Shown here in pieces: positions 45,012 to 54,326 of a stretch of DNA of 64,000 nucleotides. Made by a program: the position numbers and the translations under genes. The DNA comes from Algoriphagus sp. (GTDB taxonomy: Bacteria > Bacteroidota > Bacteroidia > Cytophagales > Cyclobacteriaceae): positions 1 to 64,000 of the forward strand of contig NZ_JAMWZB010000005.1 in the NCBI RefSeq assembly GCF_024305035.1, given 5' to 3'. How positions within the stretch are numbered: the stretch's first letter is position 1; each line of letters starts with the position of its first letter. Below the pieces are notes generated by a model. It did no database searches. It was given only the letters and a program-made list of their open reading frames with translations, and was not told the origin of the DNA.

Positions 45012-45590
45012 ATGAAAAATACATTTATTCTGTTTTTGGGCCTTTTCCTTGCATCTTCGTTGACCGTGTTTGCACAGTCAGATGATATCAGCCCGGCGAG
45101 AAAGCAAGCCATTGATTCCCTGGCTCTTGAAAAAGTAAAGGATCTTTCAAAATACATTGCCATTATCGGTAGCAAAGAAACTCAGTTTTCGGAAGCCAAT
45201 AGGGTTATGGATCGGGCAGAAGAGCTTTTTGCTCCAGATGCTGAAATGGGCGTATCCAGTATTAATACCAGCGAAATCGCCTACTATAAAGTCCGACGAT
45301 ACTTTGAGCGATTGATGGCGCTAAACTATGACCGGGTAAATATTACCTGGTATGATATTCAATACATTTCTGATCTGGAAAGACAACCTGACGGACGATA
45401 TGTAGGCGTGATTACGATCTATCAGCGTTTTGAAGGGACTTCCATCGAGACCGGGATGAACTACAAGGATACTACCAAAAAAGACATTACCATTTACGTA
45501 GAGAAGAAACAAACTCAAATTGCCGGTAGAACGATCGAGTTCTGGGATGTTTTGTTAGGCGATGTCCGAGTGACTGAAACCTCCGCATGA
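45012..45590 (+). CDS. Exported protein of unknown function (NTF2-like pattern)
   Basis: A 192-residue protein with a signal peptide (ends about TVFAQ, residue 22). The helix-rich first half (YIAIIGSKETQFSEANRVMDRAEELFAPDAEMGVSS) precedes a beta-rich second half (VNITWYDIQYISDLERQPDGRYVGVITIYQRFEG). The same order of elements appears at the start of the LRR protein two genes down, which suggests a shared NTF2/SnoaL-like fold; this is inference. It overlaps the next gene by 4 bp. The stop is TGA within ATGA. Confidence 0.7.
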   Translation: MKNTFILFLGLFLASSLTVFAQSDDISPARKQAIDSLALEKVKDLSKYIAIIGSKETQFSEANRVMDRAEELFAPDAEMGVSSINTSEIAYYKVRRYFERLMALNYDRVNITWYDIQYISDLERQPDGRYVGVITIYQRFEGTSIETGMNYKDTTKKDITIYVEKKQTQIAGRTIEFWDVLLGDVRVTETSA

Positions 45591-46432
45591 GATTAATCAC
45601 CAGTTTTACGGCGATCTTTTTGTTCGCTATCAGTACCATTGTTTCCGCGCAGGGCCTCGGCTCTGCGTCGGGGACAATTAAAGATGACGGAAGACTAGCC
45701 GCATCTACCAAACAACTCAATCAGTTTTTTAGAAGATTCAACGCCGAGGAATCCGTAGATGGAAATACCCGATACAATCCAGGCGATTCTTTGTATAGAA
45801 ATCCCGACTTGAGAAGGGGTTTCTTTCAGGTGATTTTTGACAAGGAAACCAGTACTATTCCTGATGATTTAAAAAATCAATTTCTTGACCAGGTGATGTC
45901 AAAGACCTACCCTCAGTATATCCGTTTTCACCAAGAGGGTTGGTTTTCCGAAGTACAGGCTGATTTTTTCTTTAAGGGAAAAAGAGAACGTGCCAGTATC
46001 ATTTTCAAATTACAACCCCAGGGACTAGGCTACGAGTGGATTATAGATGCGGTAAGCTTTCCTCCCTTCAAAAATCTTTTCAACAAACCCCAAGGTGATG
46101 AAAAGGATTTTCTGCACCCCTTATCCCATGAACTTGGCTTTATGAATCTCAGAAGAGCCTTTGAAGATTCGGATCTTCCGGAATCTTTTACACGATCTTC
46201 CTTTGAACCGGATTTTTTGACACTGTTTTTGTATGAGATGAAACAAAACAATATCCGATTCGTCACGGTGACAGATGTGAAATTCCATTTCTTTCAAATA
46301 GAAGGTTGGTATTTCGAGGTCAGTCAATTCAATAGACCGGGTTTCAACACCGGCTGGTTGATATCTAGTTTGGTTAAACTTAACCCAGGGGATAAGGAAT
46401 CGATACAACAGTATATTTATGATCAAAAATAA
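45587..46432 (+). CDS. Exported protein of unknown function
   Basis: This 281-residue protein has a signal peptide (ends about TIVSAQ, residue 22) and no recognisable domain. Aromatic-rich stretches (FFQVIFDKETS, YPQYIRFHQEGWFSEVQADFFFKGKRERASIIFKLQPQGLGYEWIIDAVSFPPF and VTDVKFHFFQIEGWYFEVSQFNRPGFNTGWLISSL) suggest a mainly beta fold. It is translationally coupled at both ends. With its neighbours it may form an envelope complex. Confidence 0.7.
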   Translation: MRLITSFTAIFLFAISTIVSAQGLGSASGTIKDDGRLAASTKQLNQFFRRFNAEESVDGNTRYNPGDSLYRNPDLRRGFFQVIFDKETSTIPDDLKNQFLDQVMSKTYPQYIRFHQEGWFSEVQADFFFKGKRERASIIFKLQPQGLGYEWIIDAVSFPPFKNLFNKPQGDEKDFLHPLSHELGFMNLRRAFEDSDLPESFTRSSFEPDFLTLFLYEMKQNNIRFVTVTDVKFHFFQIEGWYFEVSQFNRPGFNTGWLISSLVKLNPGDKESIQQYIYDQK

Positions 46433-48872
46433 GTTTTTTTTTCTGGCTTTTATTCTCCTAGGGCTAGGAGGGAATTCTTCTTTCGCTCAAACCATCAAAG
46501 GCTACAGCGATGAAGAAATCGCGGATTTTTCCTCGAAAGTGGAAGATCAGATTCGTTTTCTCGAATACCTCTTTAATACCATCGGTGCATCCGATACCCC
46601 TGCCAGAGACAAGGATGTCATCATCCGAGAGAGCTACCTAAAGATTTTTCGGGATGCGGAAGTACAAGTCGAGGATGATTTACTTTTCGACCGTAAAGTC
46701 GTTACCAATAAAAATGTAACGGCTTATTTGAAAGACATTGAGTTCTTCTTTGAAGAGGCTAGATTTGAATACAAAATCAGAGAAGTAAAGCCAGCACAAA
46801 AGGACAATGGTGATATTTATTTTTTGGTTTCACTCGACCGGACAATTGAATCTGTCGGTAAAGACGGAAAGAAATTAACCAATACCAAGCCACGATTTGT
46901 AGAAGTGAATCTCAATGATTCCAGTCAAGAGCTGAAAATAGTCAGCATTTACACCACCAAACTCAGCAGGGATGAGGAGCTTTTGGAATGGTGGGAAATT
47001 CTAGGCCCGCATTGGAAAGCCTATTTTCAAGAACGATTTGAGTTGAATCCGATGGATTCAATTGATTTGGACCTTCTTTACAAATTTGTATCCCTGGATT
47101 CACTTGATATCTCAGGGACAGATTCTTTGCTTGACCTTAGTCCATTGGAAGCCTTAAGAGACCTCAAGTACGTGGACCTGAGCAGAACCAATATTACTGA
47201 GCTGGGACCAATCTCCAACGTGACTTTTTTGGAATACCTGGATGTGTCTCACACACCGACACAAGATATTCAGTTTATCAAATATTCGGATCGATTGAAA
47301 CACCTGAACATTTCTCATACTCAAATCGAGGATATTTCAGATTTGGAAAATCTCAAAAAATTAGAAACTCTTCAGGGGGAGAAGACTCCCATCTTGAATT
47401 TTGTGGTGCTGAATGAATTCGAAAGCTTGAAAAAGCTGAATCTTTCTGAAAGTGGATTCAACAATGCTGAGAATATTCAAAAATTAACTCAGTTGGAAGA
47501 GTTGGATTTGAGTAGAAATTACATTGTTAATTTTGATCATCTTGCCTCCCTCCAATCCCTTAAAAAACTAAACCTGTCCGAAACCAATATACAGGATCTC
47601 AGTCCTTTGGCGAATTTGAATCAATTGGAGGAATTGGATTTGACACGAACCGAGATTTCTGATATTTCGGTGCTCAATAGCAAGAATTCACTTGTCAAGG
47701 TTCTGGCAGATGAGACCAGGTTGTCAGTCTATGCTGCCGATGAATTTAGCCGAACCAACCCCAAAGTTTTGTTGATTCACCACGTAAAAGATCTCGAGTC
47801 ATGGTGGTCTGGCTTGTCAGAGGAGTGGAAAGCAGCCTTGAAGAAAGCTAACCCGGCGATTGTTTCCAATACGCCTAATGTTGAAATTCTTACTGAAACT
47901 ATTGGGTTGGAATCCTTAGACCTAAGTAATTCTGGTATAACTAACTTAACCCCGCTTACCCGCTTTGTTAAGCTTGAGAGATTAAATTTCTCAAACAATC
48001 CGGTTTCTGATCTCCTCCCACTCTCAGAGGTGAAAACCTTGGTTGAAATCAACGGAAATAAGACTCAGGTCAGGGATTTGAATCCCATTCGAGGAAATGA
48101 TTCCCTGCGTGAGCTTCACATGAGTAATAGTCCTGTGGAAAGTATTTTGCCGGTAATTGACCTTCCTAATCTTACCTATTTGAATGTCAATGGGGCCAAC
48201 TTTTTCGAAGACGAGGTACCAGATCTTTTGATTAAAAAACCAGAGTTGACCCTGGTTTATCGAGTAGAAGAGCTGGAAACCTGGTGGGAAGAAATAAGCT
48301 CTGACTGGAAGGAGCTGCTAAGACGACAGTTTAGTTTGACAGAGAACCCATCCACTGAGCAATTACACAATCTGACGGCCAAATCGGAATTGAATTTTGA
48401 GCGGGTCAATGTGGAGGATCTTAGCCCAATTACGGCTTTTGTTAATTTAAGAAAGCTTTCCATTTTTGATTCCCCAATATACAATATTGGTGCAATCTCA
48501 GAAATGGTTCATCTCAGTGAGCTCAGGCTTGCCCAAGCCCCGATTACTGACTTTTTGCCTTTAAGTGCTTTATTTAATTTGGAACGATTAGATATTTCCA
48601 ATACCGGACTAGAGGATTTGACTGCCTTGTCAAACCTGGTGGAACTGAAATACCTAAATATATCCGGCACTAACTTACGGGTTTTAAGAGGGTTGGAGAC
48701 CCTGACTTTTTTGGAGGAGCTAGATGTGGCCAGCACGAATTTACGTTCGTTGAGGCCAATTGAGGGACTGGATAATTTAAAAAAGTTAACCTGTTTCAAT
48801 ACTCGGCTTAGCAGTAGAGCAGTGGATCGGTTTAGGGAAATTAATCCCGAATGCCAAGTGCGGTTTTACTAA
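46419..48872 (+). CDS. Exported leucine-rich-repeat protein with three Trp-rich modules
   Basis: The 817-residue protein has a signal peptide (ends about SFAQ, residue 24) and an N-terminal domain resembling the 192-residue protein upstream (about 25-185). Three blocks of internalin-type LRRs follow, with the 21-23-residue pattern LxxLxxLdlSxTxIxdlsPL. Each block is introduced by a module of the form LExWWexLsxxWKxxL (EELLEWWEILGPHWKAYF, KDLESWWSGLSEEWKAAL, EELETWWEEISSDWKELL). It is probably a surface or periplasmic binding protein. It is the last gene of the operon, overlapping the previous one by 14 bp. Confidence 0.85.
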   Translation: MIKNKFFFLAFILLGLGGNSSFAQTIKGYSDEEIADFSSKVEDQIRFLEYLFNTIGASDTPARDKDVIIRESYLKIFRDAEVQVEDDLLFDRKVVTNKNVTAYLKDIEFFFEEARFEYKIREVKPAQKDNGDIYFLVSLDRTIESVGKDGKKLTNTKPRFVEVNLNDSSQELKIVSIYTTKLSRDEELLEWWEILGPHWKAYFQERFELNPMDSIDLDLLYKFVSLDSLDISGTDSLLDLSPLEALRDLKYVDLSRTNITELGPISNVTFLEYLDVSHTPTQDIQFIKYSDRLKHLNISHTQIEDISDLENLKKLETLQGEKTPILNFVVLNEFESLKKLNLSESGFNNAENIQKLTQLEELDLSRNYIVNFDHLASLQSLKKLNLSETNIQDLSPLANLNQLEELDLTRTEISDISVLNSKNSLVKVLADETRLSVYAADEFSRTNPKVLLIHHVKDLESWWSGLSEEWKAALKKANPAIVSNTPNVEILTETIGLESLDLSNSGITNLTPLTRFVKLERLNFSNNPVSDLLPLSEVKTLVEINGNKTQVRDLNPIRGNDSLRELHMSNSPVESILPVIDLPNLTYLNVNGANFFEDEVPDLLIKKPELTLVYRVEELETWWEEISSDWKELLRRQFSLTENPSTEQLHNLTAKSELNFERVNVEDLSPITAFVNLRKLSIFDSPIYNIGAISEMVHLSELRLAQAPITDFLPLSALFNLERLDISNTGLEDLTALSNLVELKYLNISGTNLRVLRGLETLTFLEELDVASTNLRSLRPIEGLDNLKKLTCFNTRLSSRAVDRFREINPECQVRFY

Positions 48873-49239
48873 TTGCTTTATGGTTTGATCAGTTTGAAAT
48901 AGCCTGAATTCGGTTGGTTACTCTCCGAGTTAAAGGGTTAGTACTTCGGATCCAAAATAGTGATTGATGCGTATTAAAGTTTATTGAAAGTCAGTGGGTT
49001 ACTATCAAAAGGGCTACTAATTGTGGTCTAGCAAGTAGGGGGCTGGTTAAGGGTTTAAAGGCGCTTACAGCCTAGATTTATAAAGGAATAGATGGAGAAA
49101 CACTTCATCCTTACCTAAGTATTGCAGTTCAGATGGATAGTTTGGGTTTAAGGATTTCATTAAGCTTCCATACAGCAATAGTCAGGTGATTTTCAAAGAA
49201 ATAGTAACAAGTTTAGTCTTCAACCTCAATCGAACTAAG

Positions 49240-49274
49240 AAGGGCCCCAGAGATTTTCTCCTGAGGCCCTTTTT
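49240..49274 (+). terminator. Terminator in the gap after the LRR operon
   Basis: Stem aagggccccag/ctgaggccctt (one mismatch, 10-nt loop) followed by five T. It lies 368 bp after the LRR stop. The sequence between (48873-49239) shows no coding region I can support. Confidence 0.7.
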
Positions 49275-49397
49275 GGCTTTTAAACCAAGGTAATAAGGTT
49301 CAAAAAATTTGAAGAAAAGCTTCCTTATTTGGTTTTAGAAAAACGATGAGAAAAGTTGCTTAATCACCCGTATCAAAGGTAGCAGAGGAAGGTTAAA

Positions 49398-49425
49398 AAA
49401 AAATACCCAGTACTGGGTATTTTTT
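49398..49425. repeat. 28-bp perfect palindrome
   Basis: The core aatacccagtactgggtatt is extended by A and T runs to 28 bp of perfect symmetry about 49411/49412. The shape is that of a bidirectional terminator or a protein-binding palindrome. No gene end is nearby on either strand, since the next supported gene starts at 49758. Confidence 0.75.
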
Positions 49426-49757
49426 ATGGTTTAGCATGAAAAGTTTTCCACATTATTTAAATTTTCTTATAAAATATATAATTATATAAATTTTTCTATT
49501 TTCTCATTTTAAAACAATAAGTATCCAGAAAAGCACAAAACCCAAAACTGTCCGGTGTGTTTTTAAGGCTTTTACCTGATCAGAAATAAGATTTTGATAA
49601 CAAAAAAAGGGATATTGCTCTACTTTAACAAAAGAGACTTTAGGGCTTTTGTTTATTTTTCTTCTTATCCTATGCAGGTTTTTCAACAAACCGAGTAAAT
49701 TTATTACTCAATCCATTATGAAAGGGATCACTTTCATTTTCTAAAAAACTTTTACAG

Positions 49758-50264
49758 GTGTTAGAGACTCTTGTTACTTCCAAAACCCGCATCAAACTCC
49801 TCTTAAAGTTTTTTTCGCATCGGAATTCAGGATATCTACGAGCGCTGGCAAAGGAATTTGATGAATCTACCAATTCGGTTCGCATTGAACTTAACAGACT
49901 GACTGAAGCGGGACTTTTGCTGTCTGAGGAAGACGGGAAAACCAAAGTCTACATGGCTAACCAATCCCATCCTTTTTTTACTGAGATCTCAAATATGGTT
50001 TCTAAATTTCTTGGATTGGACGAACTGATGGAGAAAATCGTCAAACGGATGGGGGCAGTTCAGACTGCCTACATTGTAGGGGATTATGCCATGGGAATTG
50101 ATTCAGGAACGGTTCAAATGGTTCTGATTGGACAAAATTTGGACGTTGAATACCTGGATTTTATTCGCAATAAAACTTATGAGAAGATTCAGCGGAAAGT
50201 TGAAGTTGAAATTTTGCCCAGCGATCCCGGGGATATTCAAGGCATAAAGATATTTGGAGTGTAA
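49758..50264 (+). CDS. Winged-helix regulator of capsule-type loci
   Basis: This 168-residue protein has an N-terminal winged HTH (TSKTRIKLLLKFFSHRNSGYLRALAKEFDESTNSVRIELNRLTEAGLLLSEEDGKTKVYMAN, about 7-70). Its C-terminal domain (about 90-168) has IVGDYAMGIDSGTVQMVLIGQNLDVEYLDFI, reminiscent of a degenerate nucleotidyltransferase fold. Proteins of this type precede polysaccharide clusters in Bacteroidota and are usually annotated as ArsR-like. It starts with GTG, after which the wHTH begins. It probably regulates the following exopolysaccharide genes. Confidence 0.82.
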   Translation: MLETLVTSKTRIKLLLKFFSHRNSGYLRALAKEFDESTNSVRIELNRLTEAGLLLSEEDGKTKVYMANQSHPFFTEISNMVSKFLGLDELMEKIVKRMGAVQTAYIVGDYAMGIDSGTVQMVLIGQNLDVEYLDFIRNKTYEKIQRKVEVEILPSDPGDIQGIKIFGV

Positions 50265-50656
50265 TTCATTTGCTGGTTAGGGTAATTTTAAGCAAGGTAG
50301 AAGCCAAGCTTGAGTAGGGGGGAAGCATTTCCTGTATTGAACAGTCAACCCCATATTAATCCTCGAATTGAACTCATAAATGGCTTTAAGTAGGAAGTTT
50401 AAATGTTTCCCTTTAGATTATGAAGAATACTAAGTTTTAAAGAATTTTTATTTAAAAAAAATGATCTGTCCAAATTAAAGAGGGGATTGACACAAATGAA
50501 TTGATATTTGTGCTTTGTCAGTATAAAAAAGTGTTTTGTTCATTGATCAGTAATATTAAAATTTTCAATCAATAGATCAGTCAGTTATTTAATTGTTAAT
50601 GGCAAGGCATTTGTGATGTTTTTTAAATAAATTTAAATCGCTAAACCGCTTTTATT

Positions 50657-51814
50657 ATGTTTTTTTTCCTTGCAGCGCTTACCGCTTTTTCCGTTGGAAT
50701 GATCAGCATGCCAATCCTGATTAAAATACTCCGAAAAGCTAAAATTGGAGATACTCCGGGGGGGCGAAAAATACACACTTCGTTTATTCCTTCCATGGGT
50801 GGAGTCGGATTCTTTATAGCTTCCCTGGTAGCCATGTCGATCTGGGCTTGGCAATTTCCTCTACCTGATATTCGATATCTACTTGGGGCGATAGTCATCA
50901 TGTTTATTGTAGGTCTCAGAGATGACTTGATAGAGATGAAAGCTTCTCAGAAAATTGTCGGTCAATTAATAGCCGTCCTCCTGGTTGTTGTTGCCTCTGA
51001 TATTAGAATTAAAAATTTACATGGTTTCTTGGGGTTTGAAGAACTTCCACTTTTGATTTCTTACGGGTTTTCTGCCTTTGTTCTCTTAGCCCTGACCAAT
51101 GCCTTCAATCTAATCGATGGATTGGATGGGTTGGCAGGAACCATGTCCATGTTGGTTTTTGGATTTTTAGGGACTTGGTTTTTGATACAAGGGTTGGAAA
51201 GCTATGCCGTCCTCTCCTTTACCTTTTTGGGTGGAATTTTAGCTTTTTTGATGTTTAATTGGCATCCAGCTAAGATATTTATGGGAGATACGGGTTCACT
51301 ATTGCTCGGATTTACCCAAGGTGCTTTAATTATAGCTTTTATGGAGTATAATGCTGGCCTGCCTAAGGATAGTTTTCTTCAGTTTGAACCTGTTTTCACC
51401 TCCGGGATTGTTTTGATGCTTTATCCTCTATATGATATGGCGCGTGTGTTTGCCCGAAGACTTTCTCAGGGAAAGGGGCCAATGACGCCTGATAAAAGCC
51501 ATGTTCATCATTTTCTAATGAGAATGGGATTAAAACACAATCAAGTGGCCATCCTTCTTGGAACGATACAATTTTCTTTTATCCTTTTGATCTTTTTAAT
51601 GGAGGATATTTCTGATCATTTTGCACTCCCAGTTATTTCTGCGGTAGCTTTATTTCTGGGCTACTGGTTGGATAAGGTTACTGTCAAGTATGTGAAACGG
51701 AAAGTGCATAAACAACCGAGAGTTTTGGAACTTAGAACTAGAGTACCCAAAAAACACAAGCCTCTTTCCCTAGACACCGAAAAATTAAAATCTTCAAAAA
51801 TCAATTTGAATTAG
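50657..51814 (+). CDS. WecA-like undecaprenyl-phosphate sugar-1-phosphate transferase
   Basis: The 385-residue polytopic inner-membrane enzyme of the MraY/WecA family attaches a HexNAc-1-phosphate to undecaprenyl phosphate to start glycan synthesis. Visible motifs are GLRDDLIEM (Asp-Asp), NAFNLIDGLDGLAG, MGDTGSLLLGF and the carbohydrate-recognition His motif KSHVHHFLMRMG. About ten to eleven helices are present, and a basic C-terminal tail follows. No signal of truncation. It lies 390 bp after the regulator and 400 bp before the aminotransferase gene. Confidence 0.93.
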   Translation: MFFFLAALTAFSVGMISMPILIKILRKAKIGDTPGGRKIHTSFIPSMGGVGFFIASLVAMSIWAWQFPLPDIRYLLGAIVIMFIVGLRDDLIEMKASQKIVGQLIAVLLVVVASDIRIKNLHGFLGFEELPLLISYGFSAFVLLALTNAFNLIDGLDGLAGTMSMLVFGFLGTWFLIQGLESYAVLSFTFLGGILAFLMFNWHPAKIFMGDTGSLLLGFTQGALIIAFMEYNAGLPKDSFLQFEPVFTSGIVLMLYPLYDMARVFARRLSQGKGPMTPDKSHVHHFLMRMGLKHNQVAILLGTIQFSFILLIFLMEDISDHFALPVISAVALFLGYWLDKVTVKYVKRKVHKQPRVLELRTRVPKKHKPLSLDTEKLKSSKINLN

Positions 51815-52211
51815 TCCCGGGTTACTATTCTAAAGAAAGAAACTACGAGAGAAGGGCATATTTCGTGTTTTCAAATTTTCGTGGAGCATAAGACTTAAGC
51901 ATCTTGCCAAAACCAAGAAATCTTTGAATTTTCAGTTCAAAAAATTGCCTTGTTGAATAGCTAGTATTTCTCTTACTTCTTTTCTAAGGAGGAACTTGCC
52001 CAAGCCCCAATCGCTCGCTTAAAAATTGGATTAGCCTCGGTTTTTTTGTAAAGAAAACCAAGGGTACCTATTCCATTGGATCAACTTGAAGCCTTACTTT
52101 TTTCTTAAAGCTTAGATAAATACAATTTTTTTACTCCTTAAAATTCAATTGGTTGGGTTTTTGATTGATTGTGTGTATGTTTAGATCGCTCAACATGGTA
52201 TCCTATCATTA

Positions 52212-53351
52212 ATGGCCTATCAAATAAAATTATCGGCTCCAATTTTTGCTGGAAATGAATCAACTTATATCCAGCAGGCTATTGAGTCGGGGAACATAGC
52301 CACACATGGTTCCTTTATTGGTCAGTTTGAATATAAGCTTGGGGCTTTAACCAAAACCCATCAGGCGGTTGCGCTCAATTCTGGTACTTCTGCATTGCAT
52401 TTGGGTATGGTCTTATTAGGAGTTTCCCACGGAGATGAGGTAATCTGTCAATCGTTTACTTTTTGTGCTTCTGCTAATCCGATCATTTATCTGGGAGCCA
52501 CTCCCATTTTTGTAGACAGTGAAATCGATACGTGGAATATGTGTCCAGAATTGCTTGAAGATGCTATTTTGAATCGGATAGCCTGTGGTAAGAAGCCAAA
52601 AGCTATTGTCATTGTACATTTGTTTGGGATGCCCGCTAAAATGAATGAAATCATTGAAGTGGCCTCTAAGTATCAGATTCCCATTTTGGAGGATGCCGCA
52701 GAGGCGGTAGGAAGTAAATACGCGAACCGTCATTGTGGAACCTTTGGAGAGTTGGGAGTTTTCTCATTTAACGGGAATAAAATTATTACCGCAGGGGGTG
52801 GAGGTGCCTTGATTTCCAATAATGCTTCTCTTTTACAAAAGGCGGAATACCTATCCATGCAGGCTCGGGAAGATCTCCCTTACTATCAGCATTTGGAAAT
52901 CGGATATAATTACCGGATGAATAACCTTTCTGCCGCTGTAGGGGTAGCTCAACTGGAGCAATTGGATCTTGCGGTCAAAAGAAGGAGAGAAATAAACCGG
53001 AATTATCGGGAATTGCTCAATACGATGCCTGGGATTAGGTTTCAGAATGATTCGGATCTTTCTTCCTCCAATTACTGGCTGACAACAATTCTGATTGATG
53101 AAAAAATTACGGGGTTTTCCAATGATCAACTTCGAATTAAATTGATGAAAAATGGAATAGAAACCCGTTTTTTATGGAAACCGCTTCATTTGCAGCCAGT
53201 GTATAAAGGCATCCAGTTTTTTGGAGGGACTATCGCAAAATCTCTTTTTCATTCGGGTATTTGTTTGCCGAGTTCTTCGGATTTGACTTTCGAAGATCAA
53301 TCCCGAATCGTAGAATTAATTCAGGATGAACTTGCCAAGTCATTCAAGTAA
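52212..53351 (+). CDS. DegT/DnrJ/EryC1/StrS sugar aminotransferase (PglE-like)
   Basis: This 379-residue PLP enzyme transfers an amino group to a keto sugar nucleotide. The PLP Lys is in FSFNGNKIITAGGGGALIS (about residue 187), and the substrate region ALNSGTSALHLGM is near residue 60. Next to a PglC-type sugar transferase and a PglF-type 4,6-dehydratase, it most likely makes UDP-4-amino-4,6-dideoxy-GlcNAc, a bacillosamine precursor. It overlaps the sugar transferase gene by 26 bp. Confidence 0.92.
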   Translation: MAYQIKLSAPIFAGNESTYIQQAIESGNIATHGSFIGQFEYKLGALTKTHQAVALNSGTSALHLGMVLLGVSHGDEVICQSFTFCASANPIIYLGATPIFVDSEIDTWNMCPELLEDAILNRIACGKKPKAIVIVHLFGMPAKMNEIIEVASKYQIPILEDAAEAVGSKYANRHCGTFGELGVFSFNGNKIITAGGGGALISNNASLLQKAEYLSMQAREDLPYYQHLEIGYNYRMNNLSAAVGVAQLEQLDLAVKRRREINRNYRELLNTMPGIRFQNDSDLSSSNYWLTTILIDEKITGFSNDQLRIKLMKNGIETRFLWKPLHLQPVYKGIQFFGGTIAKSLFHSGICLPSSSDLTFEDQSRIVELIQDELAKSFK

Positions 53352-53970
53352 CTCCTGGTATCGCAAGTATGGAAAACGATGGATGGATTTATTCTTATCC
53401 ATTTTTTTATTTACCCTACTTTCTCCCTTGTTTCTCATCCTTTACACTGGTTTGACTATTCATTTTAAAGGAAAGCCAATCTTTGCGCAGGAAAGACCCG
53501 GAAAAGGGGGAGTGATTTTTAATATTCTAAAGTTTAAAACCATGAATGACCGCAGGGATACCTCTGGGGCTTTACTTCCCGATCGAGATCGGTTAACGAC
53601 CTTGGGTGGCATAATCCGGAAATTTTCACTGGATGAAATCCCCCAGCTCCTTAATGTAATCAAAGGAGATATGAGCTTGATCGGTCCTAGACCCCTTTTG
53701 GTAGAGTATCTTGGGCTCTACTCGGAAGATCAATTTAAAAGACATTTGATCAAACCCGGGGTAACAGGTTGGGCGCAGATCAACGGAAGAAACACGATCA
53801 GTTGGGAGGAAAAGTTTGCTTATGATTTATGGTATGTGCAGCATTATAATTTTTTTCTTGACTTAAAAATTTTATTGAGGACTTTTTTTAATGTGATAGG
53901 GGGGAAAGGAGTTTCTCAACAAGGCCATGTGAGTATGGGGAAATTTACTGGCAATAAGTCATCGAAGTAG
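53326..53970 (+). CDS. Initiating sugar transferase (PglC-like phosphoglycosyl transferase)
   Basis: A 214-residue monotopic phosphoglycosyl transferase with one re-entrant helix (DLFLSIFLFTLLSPLFLILYTGLTIHF) and the catalytic Asp-Glu in SLDEIPQLLNVIKGDMSLIGPRPLL. The FKTM motif is in ILKFKTMNDRRD. It moves a diacetylbacillosamine-type or similar sugar phosphate onto undecaprenyl phosphate. The short length matches PglC rather than WbaP. It is coupled with the aminotransferase. The gap 53971-54326 after it shows nothing I can assign. Confidence 0.93.
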   Translation: MNLPSHSSNSWYRKYGKRWMDLFLSIFLFTLLSPLFLILYTGLTIHFKGKPIFAQERPGKGGVIFNILKFKTMNDRRDTSGALLPDRDRLTTLGGIIRKFSLDEIPQLLNVIKGDMSLIGPRPLLVEYLGLYSEDQFKRHLIKPGVTGWAQINGRNTISWEEKFAYDLWYVQHYNFFLDLKILLRTFFNVIGGKGVSQQGHVSMGKFTGNKSSK

Positions 53971-54326
53971 AATTGATTCTTGAAATCCTCCCTCATTAAT
54001 GAACACGCGATAGGTCATTGTACCGTACGTTCAAATTGGATGGGAATTCTAATTTTAAATTTCCCATAGTTCATCTCACTAGCTCGTTTTATTTTCTTCC
54101 TTTCAAAGATTATAGGGATATTCCTCAATCCAAACGTAAATTTTACTACGTAAATCAGTAGAAACATCGTCCTAAACTTATTTAATTGCAAAGTAATATT
54201 GGAATTTGAAAAATATTGATTAAGTTTCTTTGGTCATAGTTTGCATTCTACGTAGTTTTGCCAAACTATTGGACTGGTTATGGTTGATGTCAATTAAAAA
54301 TCTTACCATTTGATAAAATCTCTACT

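Noticed and set aside
49504..49689. Small basic protein on the minus strand
   Set aside because: 61 residues of Lys/Phe/Leu-rich sequence in an AT-rich spacer, without promoter or family pattern, is what random AT-rich DNA gives.
51815..52211. Missing acetyltransferase gene in the polysaccharide cluster
   Set aside because: Searched by eye in both strands; stops interrupt all frames and no left-handed beta-helix hexapeptide pattern is seen.
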